In this document: positions 58,701 to 64,000 of the stretch, in pieces
How positions within the stretch are numbered: the stretch's first letter is position 1
Layout: each line of letters opens with the position of its first letter
Assembly (NCBI GenBank): GCA_947247005.1
Contig: OX365955.1
Coordinates: forward strand, 46,293,822 to 46,357,821
Direction: 5' to 3'
Source: Spisula solida
Taxonomy: Eukaryota; Mollusca; Bivalvia; Venerida; Mactridae
DNA: 64,000 bases
Translations under genes and position numbers: made by a program
The notes under the pieces: generated by a model
What the model was told of the DNA's origin: nothing
What the model saw: only the letters and a program-made list of their open reading frames with translations
Database searches by the model: none

Positions 58701-59569
58701 ACGGAATACGTTTTTATCGCGAAAGCAGCACGATAATTCCCCATGGGATGTCTCGCCGAAATATTCCCGAGCTTCGGGGATGCCTCCCCGGGATCTTCCC
58801 GTCATGAAATCGTGAGTACATCGAACTAAATTCAATACATGCATTGAAATTTACCGACGTACTCGCGATGTCATTAACTGTCTCAAGACTTCGCGAACCT
58901 ACACTGAGACATTGGGTAGCTTCCCTCAGACATCGGGGAACCTTCTAATTTCAATCGGCAGTACATCCCTGAGGCAGTTGGACCGGCGCAAAAAGTCGGG
59001 AAACATCGGGAGTTCTCCCGATCCCTACCGTTTCCTCCCGATTTTACAAATTGTCTCGTCACTTCCCCGAAGCCTTTCCTAGATCACGAGGACCCTGTTC
59101 CCGATGCCTTCCGAAGCTCATTTTAAAAATTTCCATCGGGAGTACATCGCCGAGGCAGAAAAAAGACAAAAATACATAATTTATATAATTCTATATATGC
59201 ATATAAAATAAGCACGGTGACATTTGACTATGATTGCATTTTCCGTGTCTTATTTTGTACATTGCCCATTTACAAAAGTTTGAACAAATCAGTCTATTAC
59301 ATGTATATGTATTGGGTAATTTTCCCCATAGCACACAAAAAAACTGCCGCGAACACCCTGCATTTGAAAACACTGTTTTTTAAAAGTTTACTAAATAATT
59401 ATAATAATAATATTATTTAAAGGACAAAACAAAGTTGGACAATCCCTGTCTTACATGTGAGCCTCTGTTTAAATGTTTAAGTTATAAGATACACAAAGCT
59501 GTTACCTGCGTTACAATTAAATGCCCAAGAAATCACGCCACAAGTTATCAGAAAGATGTGATTAGCCAT
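34556..59569 (-). CDS. Secreted WSC-domain protein, nine-exon gene model
   Basis: Predicted exons, 5' to 3' on the minus strand: 59,569-59,506; 53,111-52,936; 51,699-51,542; 48,739-48,595; 47,858-47,745; 46,782-46,632; 37,497-37,424; 35,381-35,217; 34,726-34,556. Joined they give about 405 residues ending in TAA. The order is signal peptide, N-terminal region of about 160 residues, one WSC domain with eight cysteines, and a C-terminal region of about 135 residues with N-glycosylation sites. WSC domains are putative carbohydrate-binding modules, so an extracellular lectin-like or matrix role is inferred. Six of eight exon junctions have matching phases at obvious splice sites. The 3-to-4 and 4-to-5 junctions need secondary AGs, so an extra small exon is possible. 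Introns are filled with MITEs and minisatellites. Exact extent is a hand model. Confidence 0.7.
35217..35381 (-). CDS. WSC gene exon 8
   Basis: Acceptor ttttttccag, donor GAG|GTATGT, both strong; 55 codons, phase 0 both sides. Contains ELTAQGWVDKILYFNGVAVD and HRVSYSIEFSQDLVNFISF with one N-glycosylation site (NST). Confidence 0.75.
35548..35774. mobile_element. Family D foldback element, copy 2 (in an intron)
   Basis: atcacggtatga and tcataccgtgat form the outermost stem, then gatacacagcttctcagt and ctgagaagcggtgtatc, with ccgtcagag/ctctgacgg repeats inside. Confidence 0.85.
35939..36200 (+). repeat. (gggtatattt)-type minisatellite
   Basis: About 26 ten-base units, gggt(a/g)ta(t/g)tt, with minor length variants. 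The repetitive peptides in both strands are by-products. Confidence 0.9.
36345..36690 (-). repeat. Family B repeat, compact copy with both coding remnants
   Basis: Read on the minus strand: MRYKERTEKANGGEKEV...NNTYDGDIHNLHDSLS (36,687-36,545), head aagtcagacagggaaggcag, about two core units, then AQAQAVGKLNELSSSQQQT. Shows the full order of the family in one place. Confidence 0.75.
37075..37420 (+). repeat. 29-bp tandem repeat and associated dispersed sequence
   Basis: Five units of accttaaaaccatgaccttt-gtcacattg, then gttattgatggggatatt and gaccgaccgacagactgac, a sequence type common in bivalve genomes. Confidence 0.75.
37424..37497 (-). CDS. WSC gene exon 7 (small)
   Basis: Acceptor attatatag, donor GTG|GTAAGG. 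Phase 1 in, 0 out, exactly bridging exons 6 and 8. Reads NLNTLTVTQEALLTVGHTGG then SNYV. The acceptor tract is formed by the (taa)n repeat at 37,500. Confidence 0.6.
37500..37690 (+). repeat. SINE-like tail fragment
   Basis: (aat)n-aaagactgtatttatagagg as at 27,358. Supplies the intron end used by exon 7. Confidence 0.45.
37691..38631. other. No recognised feature (intron)
   Basis: Nothing supported beyond the intron of the minus-strand gene. Confidence 0.35.
38632..39045 (+). repeat. Family B repeat with about seven core units
   Basis: Head aagtcagacagggacggcag, then units of about 50-52 bp (gagcacaggaaacataaaac, caatgcccaactgaaccaac). No coding tail. Confidence 0.85.
39046..39682. other. 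No recognised feature (intron)
   Basis: Nothing supported. Confidence 0.35.
39683..39895 (+). repeat. Dispersed repeat shared with 21,068
   Basis: agtctggcgacccgactaga, aactagattgtattttgg, gggaatcaatttcagg and gaagagttgtctccttttat match in order; abuts the minisatellite. Confidence 0.65.
39906..41357 (+). repeat. 46/50-bp minisatellite, left block
   Basis: About 31 units of aggtcatggagtctttggtt-ggaacaatat-gtactaacatgcatac. Some units carry gcagacagac instead of gcatac (50 bp). High similarity between units. All open frames here are repeat shadows. Confidence 0.95.
41358..41777. mobile_element. MITE inserted in the minisatellite
   Basis: 24-bp ends ttattacctagcactctata-taac and gttatatagagtattaggta-ataa (22 of 24 matched), 420 bp, no transposase. 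Contains an imperfect hairpin at 41,446-41,503 (aacagttcattgccagg...atgaactgtt). Confidence 0.8.
41783..41951. mobile_element. 169-bp palindrome beside the MITE
   Basis: Arms ttatttcatgtctgttt, gttaacagtcaaaactattg and gaactgttgc pair with their complements; the terminal loop is ggcctttcggcc. It shares aacagttttgactgtta with the neighbouring MITE. Confidence 0.85.
41952..42870 (+). repeat. 46/50-bp minisatellite, right block
   Basis: About 20 further units of the same repeat after the insertion; units at the right edge are more diverged (gtcgtggattttattg). Confidence 0.95.
42871..44020. other. No recognised gene (intron)
   Basis: A short perfect palindrome gtggcgttacgccac at about 42,920. 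43.3-44.0 kb is less AT-rich than its surroundings but shows no domain. Confidence 0.35.
44021..44333 (+). repeat. Three copies of a 60-90 bp unit
   Basis: atgcccaatcgagcaccctt, gcgagtaggacgattccgta and tatag recur at 44,057, 44,162 and 44,281 (spacing 105 and 119). Resembles the direct repeats of an LTR or promoter, but I cannot place LTR ends. Confidence 0.75.
44334..45160. other. No recognised feature (intron)
   Basis: ctaactactgcaagtatcta-type short repeats at 44,430-44,490; otherwise nothing. Confidence 0.35.
45160..45240 (+). repeat. Degenerate tRNA-like sequence
   Basis: ccgactaactcagtcggtaa resembles a D-arm and A box; the B box is decayed. Confidence 0.35.
45322..45480 (+). repeat. 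tRNA-derived bivalve-type SINE
   Basis: A box tagcctagtgg, loop ttcgagt (CGA), B box ggttcgatccc, then the body cgcgtcataccaaagacg, aaaaatggtacc and gacgctcagcataaaagcga. A body fragment (ttaaaaatggtaattg, gatgctcagcatag) recurs at 46,290-46,400. Confidence 0.8.
45481..46150 (+). repeat. Bivalve dispersed tandem repeat, about 115-130 bp period, with an insertion
   Basis: gacccaatcttcatgaaact, ggtcagaatttttgtctcta and aaactgggtcata recur about three times. 45,565-45,855 is a different sequence with five cacttgccc-type phrases that interrupts it. Confidence 0.75.
46290..46400 (+). repeat. SINE body fragment
   Basis: Matches the body of the SINE at 45,322; no tRNA head. Confidence 0.55.
46632..46782 (-). 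CDS. WSC gene exon 6: C-terminal half of the WSC domain
   Basis: Acceptor tttttttag. Reads SGESCYCVEF, YCDRACPGDGESCGG and FFSVYSGT, the classic CYC...C...C-PGD...CGG...VY second half of WSC. Phase 0 in, 1 out (donor CAA|GTATGT). Another frame is also open across the exon but has no domain logic. Confidence 0.8.
47038..47066 (-). mobile_element. Family C end fragment
   Basis: gttttgggagagataatgtg-actttaa, only the 5' end of the element. Confidence 0.65.
47067..47559. other. No recognised feature (intron)
   Basis: Nothing supported. Confidence 0.35.
47560..47650 (-). repeat. Family B end fragment
   Basis: ttctgtgctcggctcgttat and gagtgcagcattccctgtgc on the plus strand. Confidence 0.65.
47745..47858 (-). 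CDS. WSC gene exon 5: N-terminal half of the WSC domain
   Basis: Starts GCYADWELNFTLSF and ends CISACTTTNYAALR: three of the eight WSC cysteines in the usual GCY...C...C order. Donor CGG|GTAATA, phase 0. The acceptor used here is gatagag; a stronger one, cattttag at about 47,878, would add a few codons but needs phase 1. Confidence 0.7.
48595..48739 (-). CDS. WSC gene exon 4
   Basis: Contains DNHSHESPGDCPSSAKGKLN and IIPEGWNITILNVIM. Donor ATG|GTGAGA, phase 0 out. To match exon 3 (phase 2) the acceptor must be gaag at 48,740. The stronger ttacag at 48,744 gives a phase mismatch, so an unseen small exon between 48.7 and 51.5 kb is possible. Confidence 0.6.
49203..50035. mobile_element. Mariner-like non-autonomous element with perfect 32-bp ends
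   Basis: cgagggtcgttcatttaata-cccggacgatcg at 49,203-49,234 matches the complement of 50,004-50,035 without error, flanked by TA on both sides. 833 bp. TA duplication and the cgagggt start fit the Tc1/mariner superfamily. The interior has no transposase signature; the one 78-codon frame (49,753-49,989) is unrecognised. Confidence 0.85.
50058..50300 (+). repeat. Diverged unit of the 25-kb tandem repeat
   Basis: agcgcatagacaatccaaag, cgacgacagtacctagtcac and aagtgaagcacggagagac match the 25,130-25,785 units. Confidence 0.65.
50912..51504. mobile_element. Family A MITE split by a family B insertion
   Basis: Ends atcgctggcttagaat and attcttaaccagcga. Homology to other copies stops near 51,008 and resumes near 51,338. 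Confidence 0.8.
51008..51337 (-). repeat. Family B repeat nested in the MITE
   Basis: Minus strand: head aagtcagacagggaaggcag, two core units, tail with decayed QDQAIEKCHKL. Shows family B was active after family A. Confidence 0.8.
51542..51699 (-). CDS. WSC gene exon 3
   Basis: Acceptor caattccag, donor ACAG|GTATGA. Phase 0 in, 2 out. Contains FSEQGNVLQLIDMDVSGLN and SFLFSEEPLGPDVQLRH. Lies 38 bp from the family A MITE at 51,504. Confidence 0.7.
51778..52008. mobile_element. Foldback element with 50-bp arms
   Basis: cactctttttgctcaatatt...gaccta caaggtcttcttcaggagaa at the left pairs with ttctcctgaagaagacctt...aatattgagcaaaaagagtg at the right. The ctgaagaagacc...gaaatat motif resembles termini seen in Penelope-like elements; I cannot confirm the class. 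Confidence 0.7.
52085..52290 (-). repeat. Family B repeat with coding tail
   Basis: Minus strand: head region gaaaggcagtaccactcaac, one to two core units, then ITDVKTLNDLVSAIKKLNA, another version of the tail peptide. Confidence 0.75.
52785..52816 (+). repeat. (taag)n microsatellite
   Basis: About seven units of gtaa, followed by agtctttattttacgaggct, related to the SINE-like tails at 27.4 and 37.5 kb. Confidence 0.85.
52936..53111 (-). CDS. WSC gene exon 2
   Basis: Acceptor ttttatag, donor GTG|GTAAGA. Phase 1 in, 0 out. Reads YRSILFLERGSGRNIDTLW near its start and GGTFKANIDAAWGNATV at its end. A second acceptor (ttacag, 53,105) would break phase with exon 1. Confidence 0.7.
53701..54103 (+). 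mobile_element. Family C element, copy 6 (in intron 1)
   Basis: TTAA-flanked, about 403 bp; first base pairs read agccacatta rather than agtcacatta. Confidence 0.85.
54104..54669. other. No recognised feature (intron 1)
   Basis: Nothing supported. Confidence 0.35.
54670..54769. repeat. 100-bp hairpin
   Basis: aagaaatagttcatatcact-gagggccc pairs exactly with its complement; the inner tatggactg/cagtccata adds a second stem. Confidence 0.9.
54770..57954. other. Intron 1: no recognised gene
   Basis: A short hairpin tgccggtccatatttt/atatggaccggca at about 55,821-55,853, and a fragment of the 7.7-kb MITE end at 57,100. Open frames at 55.2, 55.7, 57.3 and 57.5 kb have no domain or splice context. 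Confidence 0.4.
57955..58022 (+). repeat. Family B end fragment
   Basis: cggacagggaacgcagctct, then aaccacagaaaacataaaaa: head and one core unit. Confidence 0.7.
58255..59165. repeat. GC-rich degenerate cluster of ccga/tcgg words (intron 1)
   Basis: About 0.9 kb dominated by ccccgat, cgccgaa, atcggg and tcccga in both orientations, with one clear local duplication: agcgaaacatcgccgatgtg near 58,570 and 58,675. Composition is sharply different from the flanks. Open frames here are likely by-products of the base composition. Confidence 0.65.
59506..59569 (-). CDS. WSC gene exon 1: start and signal peptide
   Basis: ATG at 59,569. Reads MANHIFLITCGVISWAFNC then NA, a good secretory signal. Donor GCAG|GTAACA, phase 1. 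The next exon begins with two bases, as required. Confidence 0.65.
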
Positions 59570-60804
59570 TTCTAAGTTAGCGCGATCCTCACGATTTGCT
59601 CTGTTTCAAACAGGTTTAACATAGTCCATTTTCAAAAAACTGGGAAACACCGACAATACAGGCGTATCATCCTATAGATTTGTATTACCACTGTGGTTAG
59701 CGCCAACGTTTCACCATGCAAATTTCTGATGCGGTTAAACAATTGACGGTGGAGACTCGCTTTGAATTCAATTTCCAGATTATATTCATTTGAGTCCGCA
59801 ATGTATCACCCGCGAGCAGCAAATCAAGAAAGATGTGTTTATAATTTGAACAATTAACTGTTTTAAATAACCAATATCGAGAGCAATAAATTAGCCACTT
59901 GGAGCCCCGACTATGAATTATTTCTTTTATTGCTTTTGGTTGAACACCGGGTGTTGGAGTAATGCGCGCGCGTGTGGACTGGCTATACAGCTTAAGTCAA
60001 CCGGACTTGAAACATTCTATATTGTATATCTTACCTGTTTGCAAAAATTAGTGGTGGGTGTGTTGATTTATAAATTTGTCGTAGTTGTATATATGTAAAT
60101 GTTTTACCCATATTATTTTGATTTGCATGCTTGTATCCATTACATATTGTTTTAACCATGTCTTAACCGTGATTGAACATCAACATACACGAAAAGGGCT
60201 GGCTATATAGATATAGTATAATAAAATAAAATAAAAAAGATACATAGCGTAATAATTCTCCTTTGGATTGATACGAAATATTGCCAAGTTTCATAAAGAT
60301 AATTGATAAACTGTAAAGAAATTGTAAACAGACGACGGCTGTACAGAAGACCCCATCAAGCCCACTATTAGCACGTTTTTGTTTATTATACAAAATGTGC
60401 TCCCTGATATAACGTATAGGGGAACTATATTCGAGTCATGCTTGAGGTTGGTTGGTTTGTCTGTTGGTTGGTCGATCCGTCCAAGTTTTTGTCCGGGTAT
60501 TTCTTTGTAACCATTGGTTAGATTTCAACGAAACTTTGCGTGGCCTATCAGTACCAAGCATAATTATGCATACCTTTCGCGTACTTTGTTCAGATTGGTC
60601 TTTTGTTTTTTTACTTAAACTTTTTTCCGCTCTACTAGTATTTCTCGGTGGCCATTTGGTCGAATTTCCACAGAAACTTTGTTGTGTATGCCCCTCTGGT
60701 ACTAACGCAACTGTGTCAAGCAGTATCCAGAGGTAGTAATCACATTCAGTGATATTCCTTGTTGTCTTTATAATTTTTTATCAGATCTTTTACTGATAAA
60801 CACG
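59570..60804. other. 5' flank of the WSC gene; no recognised feature
   Basis: No promoter motif could be defended. A 94-codon frame at 60,452-60,736 is unrecognised. Confidence 0.35.
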
Positions 60805-61209
60805 TTAAAGTCACATTATCTCTCCCAAATCTTTTTTCCCGATCATCCAGTAAATAGACTAAATACAAATAATTAGTATGTTTTTCACAAACAAACCTAT
60901 ACTTAACGACAGAGTGTCAGCTATATTTGCCGAAATAGTAAGCCAAACTTCACATTTAGTAAAATGTATGGATGACAAAATACTAATTTTGCAAGAGTTG
61001 TTCCCCTTAGACTTTAAATTAAGCATTTATTGTTTACATTTCGTTATTTTGTTTACAAACCAACTTGAGGCTTTATCTGGTTTTCTTCCATATTATGGCG
61101 TTTTCCACCTTTGGACTCAACTAAAGTGCTCTAAATGCATCATTTTGCAGTCGGGTTGCCAAGTTATTGGTTTTTGAAAATAGCCATTTAAGGCATATTG
61201 GGACTGTAA
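60805..61209 (+). mobile_element. Family C element, copy 7
   Basis: Full length; the right TTAA has decayed to gtaaa (ggactgtaaa). Confidence 0.85.
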
Positions 61210-62975
61210 ATGACGCTATACTCTGTCCCTCAGAAAGTGGAATTCACCCCTTCACCAGAGTACAACAGACGCAGAGCAATCTGACCAGAGGAATCTACTT
61301 ACTCTTCCCTTGACCATTTACATCATCGTCGGGGGGGGGGGTGTAGCTGAAGAAGCCGACATTCGTCTCCAGCTAGGTATGTCGACTGCTTTCACTAAGA
61401 GGTATGGCATCTGTAGTGTTGTCCACTCCTTGACATTGTCAGATCAGCTCGTGCGTTGTCTTCCCCCTTTCGCTCGCCTTCTACAACACCCGGATATTTT
61501 AGCTGTTCCTTAATAATGTATATGTATATTTATGTATTTATGTATAATGCATACATGTGTATATTTGATATTCATTAACATTAATTAATTTTGTATTTAT
61601 ATTTATTATGCCATAGTTTTGTTTGTATGTAAATGGCCAAAGGCGAATTGTTTGCCGATTATACCGATACAATTGTATTATTGTATTGTATAATTATGGA
61701 TATTGACAAATGTGACCTATATTCACTACACACGTGACATATATTCACTACACTGTAAGCATACCACTTTAAGCCATGCAATTTTTAGAGCAATTGAGAT
61801 TTCCGATTGCATTTTCCGCTACAACTTATTTAAGTAATTGCAATGCACCAAACTGATAATGTTTACATTTATCCTAACTTCAGATACGACTGAGATCGGA
61901 AACCACAAAACATAAGGGGTGACTATTGAGTCCATTTTTTACTATTGCAATACTATTGCTGAAAGTACTATTGCGATATTATTGTATTGCTGGAAACTAT
62001 TGCGATACTATTGCAATAGTTATTGCCACGATTTGAAAACCAGATATTTACTTGTAAATGCAAATTTGCACTGTGGAAGATATCACATAGTTGTACAACA
62101 TACTAATTTTTTGATGCGTTGGATTATTTAAAATTAGTTTTTTAACGAGAATAGAAGTTGTATTAAATTAATAATCAACTTTATTATTAAAAAGGAAACT
62201 ATCGTAACTATCGATAGTTGAGCTACCTATCGGCGATAGTTATTGGATCGAGACTTTTATTATCGATCCATACTATCGGGTCACTCATACAAAACATACT
62301 GGGTTTTTTTTCGGATACAATTTTCTACATGTAACATAATGCCCGTAATGTCTTCAATGTTTACCAAAAAAGTGCATTCAAGTCTAGAATCTGTTAAAAG
62401 GACTGCATTCACATTTTATGGAAACAATGTAAAATTATGGATAATTTGCTCTTAGTTCGTGACGATCCAACATCATTGCAGTGTGTGCTAATTAACCAAT
62501 TTATGTAATCGATTTGATCTTTCCTAAACACAGATATAGCCAAACCTTTATTTATTTAAAACATAAAATTAAATGCATAGTATATAGTTATGCCATATTG
62601 TTCTCTTCTTAAACAATCGTACCATCAGCCATGTATAGTTCACAATAGAAATCAATTAGTAGTATCATTGCGTCCAATGTTTTACTTAATATTTTAACTG
62701 GAACAAACCATTATATTGCTTCTATTTAATCAATTCCATTATTTAAACATAAAAATATTATTGATAAGTGCTAGTGTTATTGCGATCCAATTAACGGTAT
62801 GTTCCTATTATATAAAATGTCATTGTTAATTGTTACATTAGATCACACCATGTCTGACTGTTACAAGCATGAATGGACACTCTGGTCGATGTAGCATAGG
62901 AGTTCTCGTTTCTACCATTTTTAAACATCAATGTTTTGAATGGTTTACTGTTTGTATTACATTTAAATTAAAATT
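61210..62975. other. No gene; low-complexity stretch 61,930-62,290
   Basis: Eleven-base G run at about 61,330. Between 61,930 and 62,290, actattgc(a/g)ata words and actatcgatagt palindromes recur irregularly. Rest AT-rich. Confidence 0.4.
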
Positions 62976-63242
62976 AGAGATGGCAACGAGTACTAAAATC
63001 GGTACTCGGGTACTCGGTCATTCATCCGATCGAGTATTCGCGTAGCGGCGATTAAGGATTGATGGCACGTTGTTAATTGTAATTTAAGTAGACCAGATAA
63101 CACTTGGACATGTTCTGTACAAGACAGGATTAACAATTATTATTTTTATTTTTTACCGAGTACTCGAATACTGATTTTGATATTCGATAATCGGACCTTT
63201 GAACGAGTACTCGAGTACTATGGTACTCGTTGCCATCCCTAA
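62976..63242. mobile_element. hAT-like MITE
   Basis: Ends tagagatggcaacgagtact and agtactcgttgccatcccta approximately, with many subterminal gagtactcg words. The tag(a/g)gatgg end fits the hAT superfamily. No 8-bp duplication could be confirmed. Confidence 0.7.
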
Positions 63243-63308
63243 TTTAATCCATCGAGTTATTTTCTAGGCTCACGGTAACCATTATTGGTGCCAGGATACC
63301 AAAATAAA

Positions 63309-63745
63309 TATACCATATTTATATAGCGCATTTTTCATGCGAACACACATTAAAAGGCACTTTACATTATTGTGTTGCAGCAACAAGGGCTCAGGTGTAT
63401 CCTCTACCAGTGCTGATTCAGCATGATCTGACCAGAGGGACAGAATGAGAGAAAGCCCCTGAAGGGAGAGAGAGACATTAGATACAGACATTTCCGGCGC
63501 TGCAGAAGTGCACCTAGCTCTTAATTCAAATAGACAGCCTAGTTCTTTAATATGTCCGGTGTATAGCACCGATACACAGCTTTCTGGCTCCTTTACCCAA
63601 ATACTTTGCAAACCACACGGTCAGGTAGGCCTATAGCGGGTAATATTATAAATATTTCTGAAATGTCAAGTTCCGATGCCAGGGATTGAACCCATGACCT
63701 CTGGATAGACAGTCCAGTGCGTTACCACTGAGCTTAATCCGTTAT
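63309..63745 (-). repeat. tRNA-derived SINE, third copy
   Basis: As at 27,554: tail end atatagcgcatttttcatg, body cagagggacagaatgagaga, tRNA head on the minus strand (gctcagtggtaacgc). Confidence 0.8.
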
Positions 63746-64000
63746 AATTACGTAGCATTCAACACCAATTGACGTGAAGTTGAAAGCAGCCTACAACTTA
63801 CAAGATATAATACCAGTAGTTTCTTTGTAGCAAGGGAAATAACTGCGTAGAAGTTTTGGTGTAATGATACAGTGACGTCACGACGAGGGTGTTATATGAT
63901 AAATTGACGTCATAATTACAGTACATAGACGTCACTGTGACGAATACAGAAAACAAACACACAATGACATTCATTTTTAATAATTATATATACAATGTAT
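63746..64000. other. No recognised feature
   Basis: tgacgtca-type words (63,870-63,930) but no gene. Confidence 0.35.

Noticed and set aside
58175..58844. Frames of 94-157 codons on both strands
   Set aside because: Lie in the ccgat/atcgg cluster, where GC-rich word repeats remove stop codons.

Overview
This is eukaryotic nuclear DNA, strongly AT-rich, with introns and dense repeats. It is most probably from a bivalve mollusc. The support is a bivalve-type tRNA-derived SINE at 45.3 kb, the dispersed 'gacccaatcttcatgaaact' repeat at 45.5-46.1 kb, the gacctttg-type short tandem repeats at 37.1 kb, and a short membrane protein with a mollusc-typical RPSS/transmembrane C-terminus at 28.7 kb. No species was identified.

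Layout. 0-2.66 kb is the 3' part of a DIRS/Ngaro-like tyrosine-recombinase retrotransposon: recombinase, SGNH hydrolase, then split direct repeats. It abuts a broken MITE. 2.7-23 kb holds no convincing host gene and is a patchwork of MITEs, foldback elements, SINEs and tandem repeats. 23.77-24.70 kb is an intact, apparently intronless GT32-type glycosyltransferase (+). 28.7-29.6 kb is a small two-exon single-pass membrane protein (-).

The largest host gene is on the minus strand from 59,569 to 34,556. Nine short exons were found by reading splice sites and phases. They encode a secreted protein of about 405 residues: signal peptide, a beta-rich-looking N-terminal region, a central eight-cysteine WSC domain split over two exons, and a C-terminal region ending at a TAA. 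Most of its exons contain no long ATG-initiated frame, so they are easily missed. Its introns hold most of the repeats of the right half, including the approximately 50-copy, 46-bp minisatellite at 39.9-42.9 kb.

At least eight interspersed families recur and are lettered here. A: MITE ending in cgctggcttaga. B: composite repeat with a 52-bp tandem core and coding-like flanks. C: TTAA-flanked element of about 405 bp, seven near-full copies. D, E, F: foldback elements. G: element ending in ggccagagtt. H: inverted pair carrying a conserved Cys/His coding remnant. Families B and H are the best candidates for undescribed elements because separate copies keep similar peptides. No CRISPR, operon or prokaryotic feature is present. 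The genes seen do not form an evident pathway.
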